Source: Prorocentrum cordatum (taxonomy: Eukaryota > Sar > Dinophyceae > Prorocentrales > Prorocentraceae). Taken from it: 64,000 nucleotides of DNA. The notes under the pieces are model-generated. The model saw only the letters and a program-made list of their open reading frames with translations. It ran no database searches and had not been told where the DNA came from. Each line of letters begins with the position of its first letter. Position 1 is the stretch's first letter. The translations under genes and the position numbers were made by a program. The stretch is taken from contig CAUYUJ010015293.1 of assembly GCA_963575745.1 (NCBI GenBank), forward strand, positions 132,501 through 196,500, read 5' to 3'. Shown piece by piece: positions 26,441 through 37,714 of this stretch.

Positions 26441-26583
26441 GTACCCATACCGCTACGCCCCGGACCTCTCCAGGGGTGCGTTCTGACCAGAATTTCGAGG
26501 CGAATCCAGCGGTGGCGACGAGATCCTCCGAGGAGGCCCCAAACAGAGGGAAATCGGCCGAAGGGTAGAGGTATGGGTACCGT
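26441..26583. mobile_element. 143-bp inverted-repeat (MITE-like) element
   Basis: Ends GGTACCCATACCGCTAC and GTAGAGGTATGGGTACC are inverted complements with one offset base. The interior contains GAATCCAGCGGTGGCGACGA, a word also found near 34905, 57570 and 57770. Confidence 0.65.
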
Positions 26584-28215
26584 GTCCTCCTCTGACGTTG
26601 CGTAGCGCCCGCTGCTTCCACTGCCTGCGCTCTGGGGTCCTCGTGCCGCCCCGTTGCCCGCAGCAGGCTGGTGCTGCTCCCTGCACGCCAGCTGCGCGGG
26701 GCTCGGGTGGCTTCGGCGCAGCACCTCCGCCACCACCCAGAGGCGTGCCCCAGCACCGGCTTCCTCCCCACCGCAGGGCCATGAGTGGGCGGCTCCGCCC
26801 CGTGGGCCCCGCCAGCTGCAGCGCCACACCTGCCATGCCCGTAGTGGCTCTGAGCGACAAGTGGCCGCTGCCAAGGCATCTCCTCCGCCGCAAATAATGA
26901 ACCAGTCGAGGCAATGCCAAAACAATGGGTACGCCCACGCGCCATGGCCCAGCAACAAGCATCGAGCCTCCGACTCGATCTGCAAACTAGCGCTGCGCAG
27001 GTGACGCAGGCAGTCGATGAAGGCGGAGCGTCTGGCCTGGCGACCACCCGTGGAGATCGCCTAATCGAGGGTCTGGCTCGACAACCTCGAGCTGATGACA
27101 ACTTTGCCTAATTAGACACATGGTTTTAGCCTAAGTGGCTACGGAGGTCCTGCCTGTATGTCAGTATGGTAACCTATAGCTGCTCGTGCGTTTGGAAAGA
27201 GGTCGGACACTCGTGGGCTAGCGCTACTCGACAGAATCAGAAACTAACGATGCGCGTGGATTGAAATCTGGGGCTACTCCTCCTAAACCGTGCTCTGAAA
27301 ACTAGACCAGCATCACTGAGGATGGGAAGAACTGCTTTGAAAACCATATCCGTATCTCTGGGGAGCTTGCACCGCACGGGCCGAGCAAAAAACTGTCTTC
27401 GGCTTCCAGTGGGTCTGCGCTTCCACCTAGTAGTACGTGGCCACCTTGCGGCGGTGCGTCGCGACTTCAGCCTCTTTCTTCGAGACGGTCCCTCCGATGA
27501 CGTGGGCGTAGGCCACCCAGTGGTCAGAGGCGTCCATCCTGGAGGCGACTTTTCAAGTGCAGCGGCCAGCAGGCGAACAGCCGCAGCCCCGAGGCGAAAC
27601 GAACAAGCTGGTGCACCACCCAAGGAGATTGACCGCTGACTTTGAAACTCAAGCCCGGGCACCAGGAGGACGTGGAATGAGATTCTGGGGCTCTGAATAT
27701 GTCGGCTAGATCGGGACAGCAAAACAGTACTTGGACACGAGGGGGCACTTTCTTGGCCAGCTTAGCGGTGCTGACAGCTTTAGGCCCCCCCTGGAGAAAA
27801 CCGAATTGGTAACAACGACCCAACATGTAGTGAAGTCCGCTGCTCTTCGCAGCTGCTTCCCCAACCCTCATCGTCACCAAATCCAGCAATTGAAACATCT
27901 AGCAACGTCGAAATCGAGTCGAAGGGAAACCCCTTCTCTTGATCCATGCCCCGCTGGGGGGACGTCCTCCGAGAGGGTGGGGCCCGAAGGGTGGTCGCGG
28001 GGTTGGGATCCGGGGTCCCCGGGGCTGTACCCCCCCAGGGGAGGAGCACCCTTCCCTGGGAGCACCTTCGAGTGCTTGCCTCCCCAGACGCCTTCAGCTA
28101 ACTTGTACCTCCTCCTCCTCCCCTTCCTCCTCCTCCTTCTTCGCTCCTAACGCACAGGGTCGGCGGCACTGGCCGTAAGGTATTCGCAATCCATACATAC
28201 AAATATAGACCTACA
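26584..28215. other. anonymous sequence with one exon-like frame
   Basis: Mostly unassignable. GC content drops around 27100-27260. The only protein-like text is the short minus-strand frame at 27428-27537, listed separately. Confidence 0.4.
27428..27537 (-). CDS. possible short coding exon, unrecognised
   Basis: ATG at 27535-27537 followed by about 35 codons, including SDHWVAYAHVIGGTVSKKE and VATHRRKVATYY, then TAG directly before GTGGAA, which could be a splice donor. Codon use and residue mix look like real protein, unlike the neighbouring frames. No domain recognised. Confidence 0.25.
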
Positions 28216-28228
28216 TAAAGATATATAC

Positions 28229-28261
<33 letters not shown>

Positions 28262-28335
28262 GAGAGAACAACAACAATCTATAGACATTGATAGAAAGAG
28301 AGAGAAAGAGAGAGAGAGAGAGAGTGAGAACGGGA
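28216..28335. repeat. TA then GA microsatellite
   Basis: (TA)n with GTATAT interruptions at 28225-28262, followed by GAGAGA runs at 28295-28330. This is the complement of the TA/CT pairing seen elsewhere. Confidence 0.85.
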
Positions 28336-28674
28336 AACAAACAAAACCCGCTGCCCATCGCATCAACTTTCCCAGCCAGGCGCTTCGCGGACGGAGCAAA
28401 ACGGAGAACGGCAAGGACGAGCCAAGGCACAGTGTCCTCGAAGACACCTCGGCGTCGTCGTCGAAGAGCTCGTCGGAATGGGGTCGGGCAGTGGAGGAAC
28501 CTGTCTCGAACACGTGCTAAACTGATTGCGCCGCACCCTCTCTTGCCAACCCACCTGGCCAACCCCGCCGATCAATCCAGGTTGTGGTAATGTGGCGTCG
28601 TGGGGTCTGCATGGCCGATTTCGGAAACCTTGAACCTAAAAGAGGTTGTCATCCCTTGGGGGAACATCTTTTAC
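28336..28674. other. anonymous spacer
   Basis: GC-rich, without recognisable coding features. Confidence 0.35.
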
Positions 28675-28825
28675 TTTCCGCCGCCTTCCGGCGGCCTTCC
28701 GCCGACGGAAGCGACCTCGTTTTACTTGTGCCGCCTTCCGCCAGCCTTCCGCCGCCTCTCGCCGAAGAAAGATTGGCAACTCCTTTGACCCTCAAAGGCA
28801 AGGCTCTTGTTGGAACGCCATATAA
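28675..28825. repeat. CTTCCGCCG dispersed repeat, copy 1
   Basis: Several CTTCCGCC(G/A) units followed by a fixed tail: GAAGAAAGATTGGCAACTCC, CTTTGACCCTCAAAGGCAAG and TTGGAACGCC. The same order occurs at 51200-51360. The tail contains a small hairpin (CTTTGACCCTCAAAG). Confidence 0.75.
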
Positions 28826-28999
28826 CATCAGTAACAAATGAGGAGGCCACGACGCGCCACATGCGCGCCGACAGCATGACTCTTTGATCTTCGCATGGCC
28901 ACCTTCGGCGAGCCACCTGCGCGACCCCGCCAAGGGAGAGTCGCACTCCAGCCATTGGCAAACCCATCCTGGAAGGGAAATCCGGCGATGGACTACAAG

Positions 29000-29150
29000 A
29001 GAGGGAGGAGGAGGAGGAGGAGGAGGAGGAGGAGGAGGAGGAGGAGCAGGAGGAGGAGGAGCAGGAGCAGGAGGAGGAGGAGGAGGAGGAGGAGCACGAG
29101 GGGGAGGAGGAGGAGGAGAAGGAGGAAAAGGGGGAGGAGGAGGAGGGTGG
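29000..29150. repeat. GGA microsatellite
   Basis: (GAG)n with GCAG and CACG interruptions. Confidence 0.92.
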
Positions 29151-29507
29151 GGGGAACGTACAGTTAATTCCGAATGATGGGACCGTCAGATGACCTGGCC
29201 TTGGGACAGACTGCGAGCCAAGGTAGAGGAAACGTGCGATTGGGGAGCAAGGCTCGGGGACGGACATGGTTGTGCGGGCGTGAGATCAATAGCTAGACAT
29301 ATACTGCACACTTCATCCCTGGACAAGTGAGGCTCCCGAAACCCACGCGCTAGGAGAGGGAACAAGGCTTTCACACACGGCCGAACGTCTTCTCAACATA
29401 AATAATGCAATATCATGTGTCCATGAGCAAACCGATATCCCAGCTTACATGCTCTCACTCCCGACTTTGCCAATGCATTCCGCCCTTTCAAAATAATTGT
29501 GAATTAG

Positions 29508-29801
29508 GAGGCTAAGATATGGGAAGGCAATTTGTGGGTGACCAAACCAAGAAAGAGGAAGGTACGGAGGATGACGGAGCCGGGGCATTCAGAACACTAT
29601 TTGCGCATCCTTGGCGTCAAAAGATTCATGCAGCTAGACATGTGGTCCTTCATTACCTCCAACTCAGCCCTAGCCTGGATGCCGCAGGCAAGAGGCCCTC
29701 CCGGGACCAGCTGCAAACCCCCAAAAGAACCCAGCACACTCTCACGGTACAAAAATATCGAGGAATATACAAGCTTAGCAACACGGTGGGCGACTGCATA
29801 G
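29508..29801 (+). CDS. unrecognised exon-like ORF
   Basis: Open from 29508 (after TAG at 29505) to 29801. The text has a basic start (TKPRKRKVRRM), a mixed middle (YLRILGVKRFMQLDMWSF) and SRYKNIEEYTSLATRW near the end. The composition is more protein-like than the surrounding frames. No domain, signal peptide or partner exon identified. It could be a gene or transposon exon. Confidence 0.25.
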   Translation, partial: EAKIWEGNLWVTKPRKRKVRRMTEPGHSEHYLRILGVKRFMQLDMWSFITSNSALAWMPQARGPPGTSCKPPKEPSTLSRYKNIEEYTSLATRWATA

Positions 29802-30600
29802 CTAGCCACCACCCTCGAGGGTGGAAATATATTCTTGCTTGGCAATGTGGGGGGACTTGCTGTTGATGGCGACGCGGAGACGAGCGGCGCGTGCACGGAT
29901 GAGGAGGTGTCGGCATCATTGGTCCGGTCCAAAATCCCTACGCCTTTGCAGCATGTCTGCCATCGGCTCATATTTTGAAGAACGCAATGTCGGGGGGATG
30001 AAGGATGGACTTGGGCCACGTGGCCAATTTCTCCCGGCTACGTGGCCCATGGGGGGCGAACTTGGGCCGTTGACCTGGGCGCCCCTCTGCCAGAGCGCCG
30101 CCGCAGACGTCGCCCGCGACTTCTCAAGGCATCGCGACCAATGGCGACACCAAGATCCAAGCTGTTTGCCCGGATGCCACGCTGGAGACCTGCTCGCCCG
30201 CCACCCGACCTTCAGAATCTTAGCCCTGAAAGTCGAAGGCTCGAACTGACGGGGAAACTCAACCACCGCGTTTGAAGGGCAACTAAACGGGCCAAATCAG
30301 GAGCAATCTTCGCCACACACCTGGAAATCGCTGGCGTCGCGCAACAGATATTCCTGGGAGCGGCCGCCGCGTCGCCGGCGCAGCCGCGCAACGAGCGCAC
30401 CACGGCGAATGGGAAGGACCTGCGATGCTGCAAGGATGCCCGCGGACGGGGCCCATGCAGACCGCGGAGAGGACCCCTGACAGCAGACCCCCTGCGTGGC
30501 CCCTCCTCCTACTTCCATGTTATCACGCAGCTCCCCCGCCGCCTTCCGGAGGTACCTGGGGGCCCCATCTTCCCCCGGCACCTCTGCCATCGCGGGCGAT
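29802..30600. other. anonymous sequence
   Basis: No repeat family or gene could be supported. Confidence 0.35.
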
Positions 30601-31789
30601 TCAATCTCGGGAGCGTCTGGCGCATGCCGGGCAAACGCGCTCTGCCGTCGCGCGCAGTCTCCAGAGCTTCCGCGAAGGTGACTCGAGAACCGATGTCGAT
30701 CGCGCGATCGAGCCCCGGCCGACCCGGTAAGAAACCTGTCTGAGTTCCAACGGAGACTTCACTGGAGACACTCGCAAGAGGAACGTTGAGCGCCTTCGCG
30801 ATACTTCTGTGGTCGGCATTGCTCCGGGCGGCATGCCGGGCGCTGGCCTGGGATCGGCCGCGGGCCCGAGAATCTCCATCGCGGTCGCCACATTAGACAG
30901 AAGCACCGCCAGACCATCGACGAGCCCGTCGCAAGCCCCACCGCCGCGACGAACGCGCTGGCAAACTTAAGGAACATAACTGACAACGAGGCGCCTATCG
31001 CCTCCATGTCCGAGCGCGAATGCCCGACCATCCCAAGGGCAAAATGTTTCAGCCACAGGATCGCATCCGACGGCCTCCCCTCGTAGATCTTCCACTCCAC
31101 ATCCCCCCAAACTGCGTGGATGAAATGGTCGAGGGCTTCGAAGTGGGCGTCCTCGACCTCGCGGCGCCGGCGTGCTTGGCCCCGGTGGTGAGAGCGGGCG
31201 CTGGCGGAGGCATTGCGGGACCTGCAGGATATGCCATATGCGTTGCGCATGGAATGGAAATATAGCTCACGGCACGCGGGGGCCCGGGTGGCAGCCGACC
31301 CTCGATGCCTCGACAGCGGGCGCGCCTTGGCGGCTGGGCGCGAAAGAGAATCATCGGCCACTTTCCGCTGCTCGCGCTGACGGCGGGCGCCGGCGAGCCC
31401 CGGGAGCTCGCGAGCGAACTCTTCGAAGTCACGTCGCTGCGCCACGTGCGAATCGCAAACGTTTGACAAGCTGTCGACGCAGCGTCAGGCGCGCGGGCAG
31501 TGGCGTGATCTCGCCCCCTACGAGTCCGAGCCGACGCAGGCGCCCGCGCGCTGCTCCGCGACCGCCCAGGGCCGCGAAATTCAGCGCTGCGCATGGTCCT
31601 GGGGGCCTCGCGCAAGACGCCATTGCGTTCCTGGGCCGCAACTGCCGGGCCCCGGCATAAACCGATCTCTTCCAGAACATGAAAAATATCCAGAAACGCC
31701 TTGTATTTCACGTCCCAGCACGGCGCGCCGCGCCTACCGTCACCGCGTGGAATAGCAGGGGGCCGACCCCCCCCCCCCCGAAAAAACAA
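30601..31789 (-). CDS. probable multi-exon gene, unrecognised
   Basis: Several protein-like segments follow one another on the minus strand in different frames, as expected of short-intron exons or a frameshifted copy. About 31690-31740: WDVKYKAFLDIFHVLEEIGL. About 31370-31450: VAQRRDFEEFARELPGL. About 30930-31160: FEALDHFIHAVWGDVEWKIY, then HFALGMVG and a hydrophobic stretch ASLSVMFLKFASAFVAAVGL that could span a membrane. About 30860-30920: LAVLLSNVATAMEILGPA in another frame. No family recognised. Coordinates enclose the segments and are not a splice model. Confidence 0.3.
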
Positions 31790-32660
31790 TTAATCCCAGA
31801 AGAAAGTTTTGCGAATGAGCTCGGGCTGGTGGATTCTGGCCAAATAGGGGCATGCTGCGGCAGAAAGATTTGCCGCGTGGCCGGGAACATCTCGACGTGT
31901 CCGTCGCCGGTGCTTAGCTGCTGCGCCCTCCCCAGCAACGTCGACGCCCCCTCCCCAGATCCAAAAAGCGTGGACAGATCTTGGCCTGGAGCTGGCCGAC
32001 ATCCCAAGATCTAAGACGCCGCTTCCGCTGCGGCCGCAATCGCATCGGGGCCCAGGATGAGGTTGGAGATCGCGAGGGGGCCTTGGGAGCCTTTGCGTTG
32101 GATGATGAGAATAACGCCCAGGCGCAGCTTTGATTTCAGTCAGGGCTGAGAATAGCAAAGCTGACGCATCAAGCAGAAACACGAGGGCGCCTCCAGCTGC
32201 CTCCGAATCACCGAAGGAAGTGGGGACCGTAAGATCTGGGCACCGACGTTGGCGCTCGAATCGGACACCTGCACGCCCATGGGACTCTGGAACTAGACCA
32301 TAGCGCGATCACGCGCCAAGCGCTTCAAGTGCCCAAGCATCTTAGCTGGCAACTCATGAGAGGCCCGCGCGCTCACGCGTAACACGCGCACATTCCACGG
32401 ACATGCGGAATGCATAGGGGCAAGCCGAAGTGGCACAAGGGAAAGAGAGACAACTGATGCTGCACAGGGTCCTCGGGAAACTGCCTTGGCAAAGTGCTGA
32501 GATGATTCTGAATCCAAAGATGCCGCGCCATCCTGCTGCGAGGTCTCGCAAAGAACCTTCTGACTGCCCGACGCCATGGCCAATAATTCTCGACCGCTGT
32601 CGCTGGCGACGACGCCGCGTGCGAAACAAAAAAGTGGAACGAGATCCTGTGGCGGAGTCC
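31790..32660. other. anonymous sequence downstream of the decayed gene copy
   Basis: Mixed GC with a C run at 31766-31779. No supported gene. 32293-32630 has open minus frames without recognisable features. Confidence 0.35.
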
Positions 32661-32662
32661 TA

Positions 32663-33969
32663 GGTCGACTTTATCGACGCCAGCAGCTCGGTGACGTCCC
32701 TAGCAGAAACTCTCCAGGGCCGGATGTTCTATTAGTTGGGCTGGAAGGAAACGCCCTTCTCTGTCGATCCCTGGGCACAGTAGAGCTCGTGCGCGACCCC
32801 GTCACTGCCGAGGTGCACCAGGCCCTAGAAGCCGTTGCAGCCGAGCCTGTAGCTGGTGAGCGACTTGCTGCCCCTCTCGAGGAAGCTGCCCGTTGGCGCT
32901 GGCGGACACTGGTGGGGAAGTCCGATCTCGCGGTTGTGACGTGGGGCTGCTGCGTCCGAGGGTCAATCCAGTCGATGTTCTGATCCACAATCATGACGCC
33001 GAACCTGCTGGCCAGGTCCTCAGAAGAGGAGGAGGTCGAGTAGGACTTCGCAGCTCTGAAGATGGTGACATTAATGTCGGAAAAGGAGCTCGTAGGTATT
33101 CTTGGGCGCAACGGTGAGAGAGCGAGGGGATGTGGGATGTATCGATTCAGCGCGTCCATCGGTCACGCGTGAGGCCAGAAAATCTCTCCAGATTGCCGCG
33201 CCCTTGGCGCAGTGGGGTACGATGATCTGATGCTTGTTGCTGCTGAAGGGCGCACAGCACCCGGCCTGGATGAAAATAGCTTCGTTGACCGCGCTGTCGA
33301 CCTTGGTGTTGATAGGGGACGTCTGGGAATCAACTGCGTTGGGCCTCTCAAGCCGTGATCCTCACATTCTTATCATGTAGTGCCAAAAACCGAATCACAC
33401 TGATGCCTGTATTGCTGCATGTTCTGCTCGAGCCTGCCGAAGGAGGTGGTTGCTCTCACGGACGCTGGACATGAGCTCCGCCTGCCACTTCGGAGCCTCG
33501 AGCGGTGTGCCTGAAGAGGTGGTAGTCGGGGTAGCAGTGCCACCCACACGGATGTTATCTTTCGCCACGCTTGAAGCAAACGATTTCCCAGATGTGGTCC
33601 GACTACGATCCCGAGCGTGTTTTTCACGACTGATTTCACGTTCGTCCCGTTCATGACCGGCGTCTTTCTCACGACGGGTACGCGGTCTGTCTCCAGGAGG
33701 TTCGAAGTGCCGCCCTTGAGACTCGCTGAACTTGAACCACCTGGTGCTGCGGTTGGCCCCTTTTGGCTCGTGATCTTCTCAGTGCCCCTGCCTCCCACGA
33801 TGCCGAAGACAAATGTGGCGGGAGTGATCCAGTGCATTGGTTCGAGCAGAAGCCAACAGCGGTCGGGCGACCTCCTGCTGAGATCGCCTTGGGCCAAACA
33901 TCGCGGCTGCAACCAAGCCCTAGCCGCCGAGGTCCCGCGGATAGAGCCTTTGCCACAAAATGGCTACGG
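32663..33969 (-). pseudogene. decayed gene copy with spliced-leader-like 5' end (retroposed mRNA or endogenised RNA-virus gene)
   Basis: The minus strand begins at 33969 with CCGTAGCCATTTT, matching the first 13 bases of the dinoflagellate spliced leader, followed by a diverged remainder. An ATG follows at 33899-33901. One frame then runs nearly 850 bp with protein-like text (RTTSGKSFASSVAKDN, GGTATPTTTSSGTPLEAPKW, DSQTSPINTKVDSAVNEAIF, HCAKGAAIWRDFLASRV), broken only by three TGA codons. A frameshift near 33085 leads to SDINVTIFRAAKSYST and GVMIVDQNIDWIDP. Another shift leads to HLGSDGVAHELYCAQGS and an end with RDVTELLASIKST before TAG at about 32663. TGA-only stops fit CGA-to-TGA decay under CpG methylation. 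The family is not recognised. Dinoflagellate RNA-virus capsid genes with such leaders exist, but that identity is only a guess. Confidence 0.45.
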
Positions 33970-33973
33970 GGGA

Positions 33974-34060
33974 AGAGGAGGAGCAGGAGGAGGAGGAGGA
34001 GGAGGAGGAGGAGGAGGAGGAGGGCGACGACGACGACAACGACGACGACGACGTCGAAAC
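33974..34060. repeat. GGA/GAC microsatellite
   Basis: (GAG)n then (GAC)n. Confidence 0.85.
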
Positions 34061-34640
34061 CCTGGGAACGCGCGTGCGGGCTCTCTCCTCTCCCCAGACA
34101 GCCTCCGTCGCTGTTTTTTTGACAACGTGCCCCCCGATAGGTTTGGACCCAGTCCCCGGGAGCGACGTTTCATTCGTTCTGTGACGATCCTCGGGCCCAG
34201 TCAGTGCGTCTGGAGGCCGACCAATTTCAAAAACCGTTCGCCGTGATTGTTTTCACGCCGCAGGATGTCAATCGCCACGGCTACATCGGCAGGTGATCGT
34301 GCGCGCGCCGCGCAGACGACATCCAAGACGCGCGGCCAGCACGACGGATCACGGCGAGGCTGTCCAGAACATACACCGCCGCATCTGCACAAGCCAGCAC
34401 CTGAACATGAAGGCACAAGACAAAAGGAAAAACACATCAAGACGAAAATCGGAGGAGGCAAAAGACTGTAGAAGGCTTCGTGGCGATTGTCGGGGGAGCT
34501 ACTGTCAGGGAAGGAGGACAACGACGAGGGCAAATAGGAGTATCGGGGAAGGGCCAGTCGAGAGGAAGGGCGGCGTCCCCAGGTGGCCGACATCCGCTCA
34601 ACATCGGCCCCCAGGTCCCTCCTGGGGATCCTCCTCTTCC
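34061..34640. other. anonymous spacer
   Basis: No repeat or gene that I can support. Confidence 0.3.
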
Positions 34641-34679
34641 TCTTTCGTCCGCGGCCAGGATCCACTCCTTCCTTTCTCT

Positions 34680-34890
34680 CCTTCCCTGCGCCCTTACCCT
34701 CTCCACTCCTCCATACCCTCCATACCCTCTCCACTGCTCCATACCCTCCATACCGCGGCCAGGATCCACTCCTCCATACCCTCTCCACTCCTCCATACCC
34801 TCCATACCCTCTCCTCTTTATTCTGCGGCCAAGATCTCTCCTTCCCTGCGCCCTCTCCCCCTCCTCTATACCCTCTCTCTCCCTGGTCGT
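34680..34890. repeat. CTCCATACC minisatellite
   Basis: Tandem units CTCCATACC and CTCTCCACTCCTCCATACC, with a longer unit including GCGGCCAGGATCCACTCC repeated at about 34650, 34754 and 34825. Confidence 0.85.
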
Positions 34891-35071
34891 CAGCCCGAAG
34901 GTGGATCCGGCCGTGGCGACGAGAGGCCCCCAGGAGGCCCGAGGGAGAACGCACGACGTGCGGGAGGGCCGCTGCCGCCTCGGCCGGCCCCCCCTTGCTG
35001 GAGGAGGCGGCCGGGGTGCCTGCCCGGGTGGGCGCAGGGTCGTGGTCTGACTGCTGAGTGCTCCTGCTGCC

Positions 35072-35235
35072 CTCAGGTCGGGCCTCTCCCCCTACAGGGG
35101 GGATCTGGACGAAAGACTAAAAACATCCACCCAAAAAATAAAAAATGGTCAAACATAGCCAAAGCAAATCCCCCCCAGACTATTTTTTAACCATTTTTGA
35201 ATATTCCTCCTGTAGAGGGACAGGCCCGACTTAAG
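35072..35235. mobile_element. MITE-like CTTAAGTCGGGC family, copy b
   Basis: Left end CTCAGGTCGGGCCTCTCCCC, right end AGGGACAGGCCCGACTTAAG; A-rich interior with CCCCCCAGACTATTTTT, shared with copy a. Confidence 0.8.
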
Positions 35236-35379
35236 GCTACCCGCGAGGGCAACGAGAATGGCACAACCGGGTCACTCCTTTTGGGGGTCACTCCTCCAGG
35301 GATCACAGATAATCAGCAACATGATATATTGCAACACGCTGAGCTAAAGTGGAGGAATACCGCCAAACATGAGAAGAAA

Positions 35380-35482
35380 CGTTCGGAGGTCCGTGCGGAC
35401 TTCGTGGACCAGAGCCAGATGCGCCGCCAGGGAGGCGGGGGGGCCATCACAGATCCAGGAAATCTGCGCGGACCTCCGAAAA
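35380..35482. mobile_element. fold-back element of the AGGTCCGCGCGGA family
   Basis: Left arm GTTCGGAGGTCCGTGCGGAC..TTCGTGGA; right arm ATCCAGGAAATCTGCGCGGA..CCTCCGAAAAC. Same core as the insert in the Mpv17-family gene and intron 1 of the flavodiiron gene. Direct repeats GAGCT(A/G)A(A/G)GT(G/A)GAGGAAT lie on both sides (35341 and 35514). Confidence 0.7.
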
Positions 35483-35876
35483 CACATGTCGGTGCAATGT
35501 GTTCTTCTTCGAGCTGAGGTAGAGGAATGAGCGAATTGCAGGCTTGCGGGAACTCTCGCCATCGCTCAGGCGTCCATTCCCCGTGCGTTTTTGTCGGCTT
35601 CGTGCGGCCATCTCTTCGCAAGGTGACCCCACGTGCTCCCCGATGGTCCATGACCGAGGAAAGAATGCACACGTCCGAGCGATGCCAAGAACTCTGAATC
35701 CCAACAAATTGTCCCGCCTCCTGGGGGGATTTCTACTTCCGCCAGCCCTCCGCCCGCTTCCGCCAGGACCTCAGGGGAGGGCGAGGCCCTGTCTTCGTGA
35801 GGCTCCAGGCTGCGCTCAGGCTCAGACCGCCCTCCCCAGGCAGTCCCGGCTGAGCTCAACCAGCCCCCCGAGTAGT

Positions 35877-36031
35877 CTCAAGTCGGGCATGCCCCTCTAC
35901 AGGAGGAATCTTCAAACATAGTTTAAAACATTTTTTGGTGACGATCGATGTTCGACTTTCTTTGAATAGGCTTGCCTATTTCTCATCTTCCTTCCAAAAT
36001 TCCGTCTGTAGGAGGACATGCCCGACCTGAG
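35877..36031. mobile_element. MITE-like CTTAAGTCGGGC family, copy c
   Basis: Left CTCAAGTCGGGCATGCCCCT, right AGGACATGCCCGACCTGAG, near-perfect inverted ends of about 20 bp. It lies 640 bp from copy b. Confidence 0.8.
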
Positions 36032-37690
36032 AGCAGTCCCGGCTGGCCTCCACAGGCCCCCCGAGCAGCCCAGGGCGGTCTCGACACCTCGGCCCGACCG
36101 AGGGGCCTCGAGGTGTTAAGGCCGCCCCGGCCTACGGGGGGGAGGCCTGCTGAGGCCAGCCGGGACTGCTCAAGTGGGGCCTGTGGAGGCCAGCTCGGGG
36201 ACTGCAGTGACTGCAGTCGGGGCGTTGACCCAAGGAGCCCTAAAATAAGGAGCGAGGCCCCTTTTTTTCCACAAGTTAACCTTCGCTCTCCTGCCGAAGC
36301 CATAAGGAAAGCCTGAGGCAAGCTGCGAAACACTTAAGGAACGCGGAGCCCCTCCCCAACGAAAAGGGTTCCTTCCTTCTTCAGGGCCCCGACTGTACTC
36401 TGTGTGCAACCCGCAGCCATACGGTCAGGAACTTTTGCCCAGCGTGTTGCGGCGGCGGCCCCGGCGACACGCTGTGCGGAGAGGCAGGCTGGAGAAGGCT
36501 CGGGACGTCGACGATCAGGGACAGGGAAGTAGCTAGCATGTCGCGTCGAGGCGTGGTAGGCCAGAACTGGCCGAGCGACACGCAGCGCCAAAGATCCTGA
36601 CCCTACCACCTGTGCTCCCAGACCCCCGACGCCAATGATTTGTTTCACAACGTCGACCCCCAGAAGTCCCGACCCATTCCCTGGTACTGGTCTCTCATCC
36701 TGAGCCGTTTCGTGACGGCCCCGAGGCCCGGCGAGCTGGTGAGGGCCCCCAGAGGCTGAACTTAGCGATAAAGACCTCCCGTCGTGATTTGGGCCTGGAA
36801 GGCCAGTGTCGGCTACATGCAAGGAGCGGCCCTGGGAAAGGAGTGACCTCTGGGGCGCGGCCTCCGGGGGGCCGCTGGGATGCCACATCCTAGCGTACAG
36901 GCCAGTGCCTGGGGGGAACCCCGCAGGCCCGCACGGAAGGCCACCCTGGCGAAAGGTCACCCCCCGCGGGTAGCCGGCCAGGGGTCGGGTGTTGCTGGAA
37001 GTGCCCCTGGCCCAAGGTGCCCCCAACTTTTCGCTCCACTCTGGAGCCCCTGGGGCCCTCTGGGCCTCGTGAGGGGTGCTCTGGAGGCCGTGGGGGCCTC
37101 CGTGGAAATCCTGGGGGTACCTTGTCGGGGATCTTCTGACCCGGGTCAATCCCAGACCCGGGTCAGCAAGAAACCAAACAACTGCAATGCAGGAAAAAAA
37201 AACTGCAGCGCAGGTCTTCCCAAACCCGGGTCAGCCAATATGCGCGGCCGCCTCGCGGCCACGAGCGGCTCGCTAACCCGGGTCAGCCAGAGAGGGTCTT
37301 CGCAGGATCCTGCAGGATCCGGTGCCCTGGCTGACCCCCGTTTGCACTGACCCCCGTCCCTCAGGCCCCGACCTTGGGCCAGGGGCACTTCCTGGCAGCA
37401 GCCGAAGGGGGGAGTGGCCAGGGGCACTTCCTAGCAGCATCCCAAGGGGCCTCTGGGCCTCGTTAAGGGAGGCCTCCGTGGGGGCCTCCGTGGAGATCCT
37501 GGGGGCCTCCGTGGAGATCCTGGGGGTACCTCGAGCCAGGGGCACCTCCCAGCAGCAGCCGAAGGGGGGAGCGGCAGGGAGACACGCCGGCCGTGGCCGG
37601 TCCTCGAGACGATGCGGCACTCGAGGTAGGCGCAGGCCTCCCGCAGCACCGCGGCGCCAGTGCCCGGGGAGGGGATGGCGTCGATGCCCT
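36032..37690. other. GC-rich anonymous region with short internal duplications
   Basis: 36240-36420 is a diverged copy of 44290-44470 (shared CCCCAACGAAAAGGGTTCCTTC-type text). CCCGGGTCAG words repeat at 37135-37290. GGGGCACTTCCTNGCAGCA and GGGCCTCGT..GGCCTCCGTGG blocks recur at 37060, 37385, 37415, 37455 and 37540. No gene seen. Confidence 0.4.
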
Positions 37691-37714
37691 GCGGGCGGCC
37701 GCCGCCGCCGTCGC

